64,000 bases of DNA from NCBI RefSeq assembly GCF_001458435.1, contig NZ_CYSF01000018.1:62001-126000 (forward strand). Direction: 5' to 3'. The stretch's first letter is position 1. Every line of letters starts with the position of its first letter. The notes below the pieces were generated by a model, which did no database searches, was not told the origin of the DNA, and saw only the letters and a list, made by a program, of their open reading frames with translations. Below, piece after piece: positions 36,982 to 45,170 of the stretch. A program made the translations under genes and the position numbers. This DNA is from Thalassovita mediterranea (GTDB taxonomy: Bacteria; Pseudomonadota; Alphaproteobacteria; Rhodobacterales; Rhodobacteraceae).

Positions 36982-38315
36982 TGTCGGTAAATATGCTGGA
37001 GACGTCGAAAGACTTCTCGGGAACGGCGCGGTTGGTGGCCTTGGGGATGATGCCCCTTGGTCCGATTGCCGCTTTTGTTGTTGGCGGACCGCTGATGACG
37101 GTTGTGGCTTCGGCTGTGATCTTTGCGGTGATGGCGCTGGTCGCTGGGCGTTTGGATGCAAAAATGCGCCCGATCATGCTGGCGGTGGCGCTGGTGGGGC
37201 AATGTGTTGCCTTTACCTCGGCCTTTGCAGGGCACGCCTGGCAGGTTGATACCCACATGCTGTTCTTTGCGGTTCTGGCGATTGTGGCTACGATGGGATC
37301 GCTGCCCGCGCTGATCGCTGGCGTTGCCGTGACCGCAGTGCATCACCTTAGCTTTGGTTTGCTGCTGCCCAGTCTGGTGTTTCCTGAGATGTCGCTGATG
37401 GAAACCCTGGGACGTGTGATTCTTCATGCCGTGATCGTTCTGTTTGAGGCAGGTATTTTGGCTTGGTCGATGATCCGCTCCGCCGCTGTCGATGCCGAGG
37501 TGCGCAGTGCCCGCGAAGAATTGGCCTTAACGGTCGAACGCGCCGAAACCGCCAAACTCGAAGCGGAAGCAGCCCGCGCTGCCGCTGTGGAAACTGCCGA
37601 TCGTACCCGCCGCGAAGGTCAACGTGCCGCTGCCGCAGTGGAACAGATCGCAACCTCCGCCGAAGCGTCTGCTGATCATGCCAGCAACGCCCAAAGCGTG
37701 ATGACACAAACCCGCGACGAAGCTGCGCGGTCCAGCGAAGTGGTCACCCGTGCCCACGAAGCAATGGACGCGATCAAGGCAAGTTCGGAAAAGATCACCA
37801 CCATTATTGGGGTGATTGATGAAATTGCGCGCCAGACGGACTTGCTGGCTCTGAACGCTGCGGTGGAATCGGCGCGCGCTGGCGAGGCTGGACGCGGCTT
37901 TGCAGTTGTTGCGACCGAAGTGCGAAAACTGGCGCAGCGCTCTGCTGATGCCAGCAAGGAGATCCGCGATCTGGTCATCACCTCGTCCGAACAGGTGGAC
38001 CATGGGGTGACCTTGGTGGGTGAAACCGGTGACGCACTGTCGCGCATTTCAGGCGCGGTTTCGGAACTGAACGATGTGCTGAGCCAGATCGTTGCAGGTG
38101 CCGCCGATCAATCCGAAGGTCTGGCGCAGGTCAACGTCGCCATCGCGCGTATCGACACCATCCGTGATGAATGCGACGAAGAGGCACGCAAGCCTTCCGC
38201 GACCAAGGCAACTGCCGCATCCGCCCCGGCGACCACCAGCACTGCGGCGGCAGGAATTGCCTTTGACATGGGGGATGACGACGACGTCGATTTCATCTCT
38301 AGCCAGGCGGCCTGA
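36981..38315 (+). CDS. Methyl-accepting chemotaxis protein with integral-membrane N-terminal module
   Basis: The protein has 444 residues. About six hydrophobic helices occupy residues 15-165, with no periplasmic sensor loop of any size ([51 protein letters not shown]). A coiled coil follows, then the MCP signalling tip [53 protein letters not shown]. The C-terminus is a low-complexity linker with an acidic end ([14 protein letters not shown]) and no NWETF-like pentapeptide. It probably senses membrane or energy state or a hydrophobic ligand. GAAGGAA lies upstream of the start. Confidence 0.9.
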   Translation: MSVNMLETSKDFSGTARLVALGMMPLGPIAAFVVGGPLMTVVASAVIFAVMALVAGRLDAKMRPIMLAVALVGQCVAFTSAFAGHAWQVDTHMLFFAVLAIVATMGSLPALIAGVAVTAVHHLSFGLLLPSLVFPEMSLMETLGRVILHAVIVLFEAGILAWSMIRSAAVDAEVRSAREELALTVERAETAKLEAEAARAAAVETADRTRREGQRAAAAVEQIATSAEASADHASNAQSVMTQTRDEAARSSEVVTRAHEAMDAIKASSEKITTIIGVIDEIARQTDLLALNAAVESARAGEAGRGFAVVATEVRKLAQRSADASKEIRDLVITSSEQVDHGVTLVGETGDALSRISGAVSELNDVLSQIVAGAADQSEGLAQVNVAIARIDTIRDECDEEARKPSATKATAASAPATTSTAAAGIAFDMGDDDDVDFISSQAA

Positions 38316-38344
38316 GGCAATAGCCGCTTCTGACTGAGTGACAC

Positions 38345-38382
38345 AAAACGCCCCGCTGTTGAAAAACGGCGGGGCATTTTGT
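38345..38382. terminator. Terminator after the chemoreceptor gene
   Basis: Stem GCCCCGC.../...GCGGGGC (about 38350-38376) is flanked by AAAA on one side and TTTTGT on the other, so it can act in both directions. Confidence 0.85.
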
Positions 38383-38555
38383 CATTCAGGGTTTCCCACT
38401 CAGTGGAATGAAGGGCGTGTTCTCTTTGCAATCTACCGATTTCTCCATCTTTGCATTGTGGGTGGTTTGGAGAACGATCTCACGCCGGAAAAATTTTAAC
38501 ATCAGAAAAGCAAGGCGGCGGGTGTGCAAGAGTTGCTGTTGCCCAGCGGATTACA

Positions 38556-39944
38556 ATGCATTTGATCAACTATCGCCTTTGGGCCGCTGTGTCCTTTTTG
38601 ATGTTTTTACCCGCTTGCTACGCCACCACGCGGGTGTATTTCCTGACTTCGCTACCCGACACCGGCACGATCAGCATCGCCGCGCAGGCTGCGTGGCTGC
38701 ATCTGGCGTTTGAAGTCGCATCAGAGGCACTCTTGATGCCGTTGTATTTTGTGTTGGGGGCCGTCGCGACAGGGATTGCGGCGTTGCGTCATCGGATCAG
38801 TGCTGCATTGCGCCTAACGGTGTTGGTCTATGGTGTTCTGGTCGCGGTTGGCTGGTTCTGTGCGCACTCTTGGGTGGTGGCAATGGCGGTGCCTGAACCT
38901 ATGCAGACGATCACTGCGCAATTCCTACGGCTCGAAGCCTTGGGGCAAGGCGTGCAGGCGATCGGGGACCTGGCGCTGGTGGTTGTTGTGGTTCTGGGGC
39001 GCCACCGGATTGTCACCTGTCTGGCGATGGCGAAGACCACAGTGGTGATTGCCCTCGATACTGTGTTGGTGGGGACGAACGGTCTGGCGTTGGGGGTGAT
39101 GGGCGTGGCCTACACGAACCTTATCGCCAGCGTTCTATTTTCATTGTTAGGCTTGTGGTTTTTGTGGCGTTGGCGGCTGCTGGCGGTCGCGCCGCACAAG
39201 CCACGTCAAAATGTGCGGCAAGCAGGTCAGCAATTGTGGCGCCTCGAATGGCGCCGCATCGCTGTGCGCGCCGGATTCGAAGCATTTGTGCGCAATGCCG
39301 CCTTTGCGGTGATGATCCTGCGTCTGGTCAATCAGGCCCAATCCGCTGATGTGTACTGGTTGGCCAACACCTTTGTCTGGAGCTGGCTGTTGCTGCCGGT
39401 TCTGTCCTTGGGGACGGTGATCCGACAGGATGCGGGGCGCTGCGCGGGGCAGTTGGGTGTTCGGTGGCGGGCCTACCTGTCGCTGACCGTTGTGATCACT
39501 ACGGTCTGGTTGCTGACGATTCCGTTCTGGCACGCCTTTGTTTCCGGGGTGATGGGGTATGAGGATGCACAGGCAGTGGTGGATGTGCTGCTGGTCCTGT
39601 TGGTGTTCTACACTGTGTTTGCGTTTAACTCGGCTCTCGACAGCTATTTTTACGGCATCGGGCGCACTGATTTGTTGTTGCAACAAACATTGGTTGTCAG
39701 TCTGGGATATTACGGATCTGCCTTTGCGGCCTATCATCTGGGCCTGTTTCAGCCGGACCTGCACGGTATCGCGGTGATGTTTGGCATGGGGATCGTATTG
39801 GACGGTGCCTTAACGCTCTGGCAATTTCGGCGCTGTGGGTATGATCAGCAACTACAGCCGGATGGTGGGCTCGCTATCGTTGAGCCGCCCAAGGAGCGTC
39901 CCCCGCCGCAAGCTGCTCAAAGCGTGCCCATATTGCCGCAATAA
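38556..39944 (+). CDS. MATE-family efflux transporter
   Basis: The 462-residue protein has about 12 membrane helices. It shows the MATE two-fold repeat: each half begins with a basic loop and a Gly/Ala-rich helix (ISIAAQAAWLHLAFEVASEALLMPLYFVLGAVATG; QAQSADVYWLANTFVWSWLLLPVLSLGTVIRQDAG). It probably exports organic cations or drugs with Na+ or H+. MHLINYRLW was chosen as start since the first helix begins there, but the ribosome site is weak. The C-terminus is hydrophilic, and its last 28 bases overlap the convergent flavin reductase gene. Confidence 0.82.
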   Translation: MHLINYRLWAAVSFLMFLPACYATTRVYFLTSLPDTGTISIAAQAAWLHLAFEVASEALLMPLYFVLGAVATGIAALRHRISAALRLTVLVYGVLVAVGWFCAHSWVVAMAVPEPMQTITAQFLRLEALGQGVQAIGDLALVVVVVLGRHRIVTCLAMAKTTVVIALDTVLVGTNGLALGVMGVAYTNLIASVLFSLLGLWFLWRWRLLAVAPHKPRQNVRQAGQQLWRLEWRRIAVRAGFEAFVRNAAFAVMILRLVNQAQSADVYWLANTFVWSWLLLPVLSLGTVIRQDAGRCAGQLGVRWRAYLSLTVVITTVWLLTIPFWHAFVSGVMGYEDAQAVVDVLLVLLVFYTVFAFNSALDSYFYGIGRTDLLLQQTLVVSLGYYGSAFAAYHLGLFQPDLHGIAVMFGMGIVLDGALTLWQFRRCGYDQQLQPDGGLAIVEPPKERPPPQAAQSVPILPQ

Positions 39945-40417
39945 AACGTCAGTGCGTCGCCCGGCGTGCCGATTTCGGCGCGCAGCACTTCGCCTAGAAT
40001 GATCTTGTGATCCCCGCCGGGGTAAACGGCATTCTGGCGGCATTCAAAACGGGCCAGACAGCCAGACAGCAATGGCACGCCGTGGGCGTTTGTTGCCAAA
40101 TCCAGATCGTTCAGCGCTGTGCCATCACGCACCACTTTCCACGCCAGATCCTGTTGATCGGCGCGCAGGATATGGATCGCGTAATGCTGCGCATCCTTGA
40201 ATGCCTGATAGCGGTTTGAGTCTTCGGCCAAGGCCCACATCACCATCGGCGGGTCCAGTGACACCGACGAAAAGCTGTTTGCAGTGATCGCAACACCGCC
40301 TGTGTCGGATCCGGTTGTCACAATGGTGACACCGGTGGCGAAACGGCCAAAGGCATCGCGCAGCGCGCGGGTGTTTTCCGCGTCGGGCACAAAGTCATGA
40401 GGCAAGGCGGTGTCCAT
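39917..40417 (-). CDS. Flavin reductase-like FMN-binding protein
   Basis: The 166-residue protein has the split-barrel signature ALRDAFGRFATGVTIVTTGSDTGGVAITANSFSSVSLDPPMVMWALAEDSNRYQAF and the C-terminal GGDHKIILGEVLRAE. Such proteins reduce FMN/FAD with NAD(P)H and feed two-component monooxygenases. No oxygenase component is adjacent, so the partner is unknown. AGAGGACC precedes the ATG. It is convergent with the MATE gene, overlapping its last codons. Confidence 0.88.
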   Translation of the reverse strand: MDTALPHDFVPDAENTRALRDAFGRFATGVTIVTTGSDTGGVAITANSFSSVSLDPPMVMWALAEDSNRYQAFKDAQHYAIHILRADQQDLAWKVVRDGTALNDLDLATNAHGVPLLSGCLARFECRQNAVYPGGDHKIILGEVLRAEIGTPGDALTFYCGNMGTL

Positions 40418-40613
40418 TGGGGGTCCTCTCGGGCGCGGTGAAACTGTCTGGGACAGGCGTGATCGTTGTGCCCCTCTCTGCCCATTTGTGCAAGCATGGA
40501 GATGGTCAAAGGCGGCACACGACCTGCCGTCTGCGTCGAAGCGTAGTTAGCGCTGCATATTTTCGGGGCAAGTCTATGAGGGGGAAAGAAAAAAATGCGG
40601 TTGTTTCGCTGAC

Positions 40614-40654
40614 CGTAAAAAAGGCCGCGCTGCACGGGGGCAGGCGGCCTTTGG
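40614..40654 (-). terminator. Terminator of the APH-M23-aminotransferase gene
   Basis: On the minus strand the stem AAAGGCCGC/GCGGCCTTT closes a 16-17-base loop and is followed by a run of T residues (AAAAAA at 40616-40621 on the plus strand). It starts 11 bases after the stop codon. Confidence 0.8.
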
Positions 40655-40664
40655 TGTTTTGTTG

Positions 40665-43600
40665 CTAGGTCTTAGACCTCTCTGCTAGGATCTGGTCCAG
40701 CGCATCCAGGATCATATCGATCCCTTCTGCGTCCACGGTCAGCGGCGGGCGGATTTTCAGGATGTTGTCCTTTGGTCCCTCACTGCCCAACAGGATCCGG
40801 TGCGCCCGCATCCGGTTTTTGACGTAGGAGGCAATGGCGGTGCCTTCGGTGCGGGTGGCTGCATCGGTGATCAGTTCGACCCCCACAAACAGTCCCATGC
40901 CGCGCACGTCGCCCACGACCTCATACTTCGCCTCTAGCGCTTTGAGGCCACTCATCAGCCGATCGCCCATCGCCTTGGCATTGGCTTGCAGGCCTTCGTC
41001 ATCGACGATGTCCAGCACCTCTTTGCCAATGCGGCACGACAGTGTGGAGCCGCCGAAGGTCGAAAAGAACTCCGGCCCCTGCGCAAAACTTTCGGCAATC
41101 GCTTTGGTCGTCACTAGAACGCCCAAGGGGTGCCCGTTGCCGATCGGTTTGCCCATCACCACGATGTCGGGCAGGGCGCCCTGATGTTCAAAGCCGAAAT
41201 AGTAATCGCCCAGACGCCCCAGACCTGTCTGCACCTCATCCGCGATGCAAACGCCACCCGCAGCGCGGATTTTTTCATAAACCGCAGGCAAATAACCTTT
41301 GGGTGGGATGATTTGACCGCCGACTGAGGGGAAGGTTTCCGCGATGAAACCAGCAACGCCGTGGCCCTTCGCCTGCAATGCGGCAATCGCAGGATCGACC
41401 AGATCGGCGTATTTCTGGGCGCGGTTAGCGTCGTCGCGGCCAAAACGTCCGCGATAATCATCGGCCACCTCAACCAACTCGACCCAATCAGATTGCCCCA
41501 CGCCGCCCTTGGCGTTGAATTTATAGGCTGAAATGTCGATCGCGCCGGTGGTGTTGCCGTGATAGCCGTGATCGGGCGTCACCATACCCTTCGCACCCGT
41601 ATGGGCGCGGGCGAGGCGCAGCGCCAGCTCGTTTGCCTCGGTCCCAGAGTTGACGAAGAAGCAGACCTCCAGATGGTCGGGCATCTTCGACAGAACCTTG
41701 TCGGCAAAGGCGGTCTGGGCGGGGTGCAGGTAACGGGTGTTGGAATTCATCCGCTTCAGCTGATCCGCAGCCACCGCCTGAATGCGCGGGTGGGCGTGGC
41801 CGACGTGCGGCACGTTGTTGTAGGCATCCAGATAGGGGCGGCCCCATTCGTCAAACAGGTGATGTTTCCACCCCCGCACCAACATCACCGGATCGCTATA
41901 GGTGAGCGACAGGTTGCCACCAAAGTTGGCGCGCCGTCCGGCCAGTACCTGCGCCTTGTCTGTCGGGGCATAGCGCACCTTGTTGGCGGGCAGGTTCAGC
42001 AGGGCCGCGGGGTTCGGACAGACCGCTTCCCACAGATACATCTCATCTGGATCGCCAACACCGGGCCAGTCATGGCCCATGCCATCGGTGGTCATCGCCA
42101 GTTGGAAATGCACATGCGGCGCCCAGCCGCCGTTCTGGCTGGGATCGCCGAGGCGGGCAAAGACCTCTCCCTTCGTCAGCTCTTGTCCGACGTTCAGGGT
42201 CTCGACCACATCAGCGGCCAGATGACCGTAGAGGGTGTAGAAGGTATCGCCATCCGGGGTGTCGTGGCTGAGGATCACCACACCGCCATAATCCAGATGA
42301 CCGGTGCGGTTTTCCACCACATGCACCTTGGCGGCCATCGGCGTGGCGACGGGTGTGTCTGTGGGGGCGAACACGTCCACGGCCAGATGCACAGTGCGGC
42401 GGTTCGATGCCTTCCACGGTCCCTTGCGGAAGGCGTCGGCGGTGTAGATCAGGCGGGGTTCGTTATAGTAGCCCAGCCACCAGCCGTCCTGATCGCCGTA
42501 GTCTGCGCCCAGCTGCGCAGCCTCTTCAATCGGCAGATCGAAAGGGTTCTGCGGTTCGGCGCTGTTTTCGACGGACAGCGATCCCATCGGCATTTCGCTC
42601 AGGTCACGGCCCATCACGGGGGCGAAGTTGCCATTCTCAGCCGCGAGGAAGGCATGGATGCGCTCTGCCGCATTGGTCACGGGCAGGCCACATGCGGCGC
42701 GCAGGCGGGCGCGCAAGAGGCCTGCATCCTCGCCGTCGCGTTCCAAATAGCGCCATGCGGGCGCTTGCGAGATGGTGATGTAGGGATCGTCGGGATTTTC
42801 GGCCGCTTCGATGGTGGAGTTCACCACAGACACGGCTAGCCGCAGCCGCAACAGGGGCAGGATCATGTCCACCTCTGCCGCGCTCAGCGGGTTCTGAATG
42901 TGATAGCCCGCCACCAGATGCGCCAGCGCGGTTTCCGGTTCTGGGTGATCCAGCACCATATAGGCCGCGGCGATGGCCAGATTGCAGATGCGCGGCGCGG
43001 CGCACATGTCCCCGAAATCAATCACGCCAGAGATCTGGTGCGGTTGATACGCGCCGCCAGTGACCAAGACGTTGTAATCGTTCACGTCATTGTGGATCGC
43101 CTGTTTCGGCAGCATCATCAAGTGCGGCCAGATTTGCGCCACCTCTGCCAGAATGCCGTGGATGATCGCCTGACGGTTCAGATCGGTGATCACCTGCGTG
43201 TGGCCGCCGATCCACTGACCCTGCATCAAATCCCATTTGAAGTCCCGCTGCAGCGTCGGGTGCTGGAAATCCGCCAGTGCCACATCTGTCGCGCCAAGGA
43301 TCTGGCCCAGCTCACCGATCAGTTCAGGTGATTTTGGGGTGTGGTCGGCATAGCACTGCCCTGGCAGTTTTTCGAGCAGCCAGCACAGACGTTCCTCCCC
43401 GTCCTCATCACGCAACGTCTGGATCGCGGCGCCGTCCTGACCGGCAATGACGCGCGGGTAGGGCAGGCCGTCGGACTTGGCGGCGATATGCGCCATTGCT
43501 TTGATCTGCATGTCGATCAGGTCAGGGGCGCAGCCCGCGCGCATCACCTTCAGCACAAAATCGCCGCGTTCACCGGCGTTGGCCAGAATGTTCAGGTCAT

Positions 43601-43676
43601 ATTCACCGTCCAGCCGTTTTAGCGTCGCCTCGATGCCCCAGGCCGCCTGCAGCGCGGTTTGCCAATGTGGTGTCAT
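40665..43676 (-). CDS. Three-domain fusion: APH-type kinase, M23 LytM domain, class III aminotransferase-fold phospholyase
   Basis: The protein has 1003 residues. Residues 1-350 form an aminoglycoside/choline-kinase-like domain with the Brenner motif H195-x-D197...N202 and DFGD at 220-223. Residues about 400-550 form an M23 metallopeptidase domain with H430xxxD434, YGHL (H485) and H521-x-H523 all present. Residues about 570-1003 form a PLP class III domain with DEVQTG (Asp813) and Lys843 in MGKPIGNG. Fused APH plus AGXT2L-like proteins guided the discovery of hydroxylysine kinase and phospho-hydroxylysine/phosphoethanolamine phospholyases, so kinase-then-lyase action on an amino alcohol is the best inference. 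The role of the M23 domain is unclear. No signal peptide is seen. Confidence 0.9.
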   Translation of the reverse strand: MTPHWQTALQAAWGIEATLKRLDGEYDLNILANAGERGDFVLKVMRAGCAPDLIDMQIKAMAHIAAKSDGLPYPRVIAGQDGAAIQTLRDEDGEERLCWLLEKLPGQCYADHTPKSPELIGELGQILGATDVALADFQHPTLQRDFKWDLMQGQWIGGHTQVITDLNRQAIIHGILAEVAQIWPHLMMLPKQAIHNDVNDYNVLVTGGAYQPHQISGVIDFGDMCAAPRICNLAIAAAYMVLDHPEPETALAHLVAGYHIQNPLSAAEVDMILPLLRLRLAVSVVNSTIEAAENPDDPYITISQAPAWRYLERDGEDAGLLRARLRAACGLPVTNAAERIHAFLAAENGNFAPVMGRDLSEMPMGSLSVENSAEPQNPFDLPIEEAAQLGADYGDQDGWWLGYYNEPRLIYTADAFRKGPWKASNRRTVHLAVDVFAPTDTPVATPMAAKVHVVENRTGHLDYGGVVILSHDTPDGDTFYTLYGHLAADVVETLNVGQELTKGEVFARLGDPSQNGGWAPHVHFQLAMTTDGMGHDWPGVGDPDEMYLWEAVCPNPAALLNLPANKVRYAPTDKAQVLAGRRANFGGNLSLTYSDPVMLVRGWKHHLFDEWGRPYLDAYNNVPHVGHAHPRIQAVAADQLKRMNSNTRYLHPAQTAFADKVLSKMPDHLEVCFFVNSGTEANELALRLARAHTGAKGMVTPDHGYHGNTTGAIDISAYKFNAKGGVGQSDWVELVEVADDYRGRFGRDDANRAQKYADLVDPAIAALQAKGHGVAGFIAETFPSVGGQIIPPKGYLPAVYEKIRAAGGVCIADEVQTGLGRLGDYYFGFEHQGALPDIVVMGKPIGNGHPLGVLVTTKAIAESFAQGPEFFSTFGGSTLSCRIGKEVLDIVDDEGLQANAKAMGDRLMSGLKALEAKYEVVGDVRGMGLFVGVELITDAATRTEGTAIASYVKNRMRAHRILLGSEGPKDNILKIRPPLTVDAEGIDMILDALDQILAERSKT

Positions 43677-43905
43677 GCCATCCCTCCTGACATTGCCCGA
43701 TCCTCACGCCGGATCCGACGCCACCTTAGGGCGTTGATTTGGGCAGATTTCTTTTGGTCTTGGTAGACGGTTTTGATCAGCGGCCCAAGGTGGAATGCGG
43801 AAAATTTCCGCCAGACTATGTGCGTTTTGATCAACCCGCAGTCTGGCGTTGGGCGATGGCATGGTGCAGTCTGGGGGTATTGTAGTTTGTGATTGGATTA
43901 TTCAG

Positions 43906-45099
43906 ATGCTTCGTTTGGCTTTCGCATCTTTGGCTTTGGTGGTTCATCTGGGGGCGGGTGCCGCTGCGCAGACCGCTTCGGACCAGGTGGCATTTCAGCA
44001 ATGGTTGCAACAAAAGGTCTGGCCCGATGCCCGGTCAGCTGGGGTGTCCAAAGGCACGTTCAACAAGCTGATGAAGGGCAAATTGATGCTGGCGCCAACC
44101 CGCCCTGACAAACAGGCGGAATTTGGTCGGCCCGCGCGGTACTTTGGGGCCAACACACTGGGCTATACTACCCGAGAAGGCCAAAAGCTGCGAAAAACCC
44201 ATGCGGATCTGCTTAAAAGTCTGGAACGCGACTCTGGCGTGCCGGGTCAGATTTTGCTGGCCATCTGGGGACGGGAAAGCGGCTTTGGGCGGGTCAAGAT
44301 CCCACAGGATGCGTTTCAGGTGCTGGCCAGCAAGGCCTACCAAGATGCCCGCGCGGAATATTTCCGCACTGAACTGATCGCCGCGCTCAAACTGGTGCAG
44401 GAGGGGCGTGCGCCCAAGGCGTTGAAATCCAGCTGGGCGGGCGCCTTGGGGCAGCCGCAGTTCATGCCGACGAATGTTGCGAAATATGGTCGTGATGGGG
44501 ATGGGGACGGTCGCGTCGATATTTGGCAGTCAGAGGCGGATACACTGGCGTCTATCGCGCATTACCTGTCCGAACATGGCTGGCAGCGCGGGCGTGATTG
44601 GGGATTTGAGGTGAAGGTTCCGGCAGATGTGTCATGCACGCTGGAGGGTCCGGATCAGGGGCGGCGCATTGCCCAGTGGGCCGATATGGGCGTGACCCGC
44701 GTCAACGGGCGTGCTTTTCCAAAGCATGAGGCAATGGGGCAGGGCTATTTGATGATGCCTGCGGGGCGGCATGGTCCGGCCTTTCTGGTGACGCCCAATT
44801 TCTATGTGCTGAAAGAGTATAATGAGAGCGATCTTTATGCGCTGTTTGTTGGCCATGTGGGGGACCGCATCCGCTACAACATGGCCGATTTCAAGGGGGC
44901 ATGGGCCCCGACCGACACCCTGTTGCGCGCAGATGTGGCGGCGATGCAGCGTGGTCTGGAGCGGTTGGGCCATGACGTAGGCGGCGCAGATGGTCTGGCA
45001 GGGTTCCGCACACGCCGTTCAATCGGACGTTGGCAAGAGGCTGGCGGGCAGGCGGCGACCTGTTGGCCGAGCAAGGCGATTGTGAAGCGGTTGCGATAA
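43906..45099 (+). CDS. Secreted lytic murein transglycosylase, MltB family
   Basis: The 397-residue protein has signal MLRLAFASLALVVHLGAGAAA-QT. The SLT_2 domain carries the catalytic Glu124 in LLAIWGRESGFGRVKIP, then SSWAGALGQPQFMPTNVAKYGRDGDGDGRVDIWQSEADTLASIAHYLSEHGWQRGRDW. A C-terminal peptidoglycan-binding-like repeat follows (DVAAMQRGLERLGHDVGGADGLAGFRTRRSIGRWQ). It cleaves glycan strands in the periplasm, giving anhydro-muropeptides. The start is the Met at the signal peptide; earlier in-frame starts (43849, 43861) would add a hydrophobic extension. It is divergent from the M23 fusion gene, an intriguing pairing of wall-related functions. Confidence 0.9.
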   Translation: MLRLAFASLALVVHLGAGAAAQTASDQVAFQQWLQQKVWPDARSAGVSKGTFNKLMKGKLMLAPTRPDKQAEFGRPARYFGANTLGYTTREGQKLRKTHADLLKSLERDSGVPGQILLAIWGRESGFGRVKIPQDAFQVLASKAYQDARAEYFRTELIAALKLVQEGRAPKALKSSWAGALGQPQFMPTNVAKYGRDGDGDGRVDIWQSEADTLASIAHYLSEHGWQRGRDWGFEVKVPADVSCTLEGPDQGRRIAQWADMGVTRVNGRAFPKHEAMGQGYLMMPAGRHGPAFLVTPNFYVLKEYNESDLYALFVGHVGDRIRYNMADFKGAWAPTDTLLRADVAAMQRGLERLGHDVGGADGLAGFRTRRSIGRWQEAGGQAATCWPSKAIVKRLR

Positions 45100-45100
45100 G

Positions 45101-45135
45101 AAAATGCCCCGGACTGAAATCCGGGGCATTTTTTG
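45101..45135 (+). terminator. Rho-independent terminator of the lytic transglycosylase gene
   Basis: AATGCCCCGGA pairs perfectly with TCCGGGGCATT across CTGAAA, followed by TTTT and TGTTT. Confidence 0.93.
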
Positions 45136-45170
45136 TTTCTGAGTGTCCGCTGCAGCGGTGCCTGAAAAAA

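Noticed and set aside
39917-39944. A 28-base convergent overlap of the MATE and flavin reductase genes as a sign of a frameshift.
   Set aside because: The C-terminal tail of the MATE protein is poorly conserved in general and both frames are intact, so a simple tail overlap explains it.
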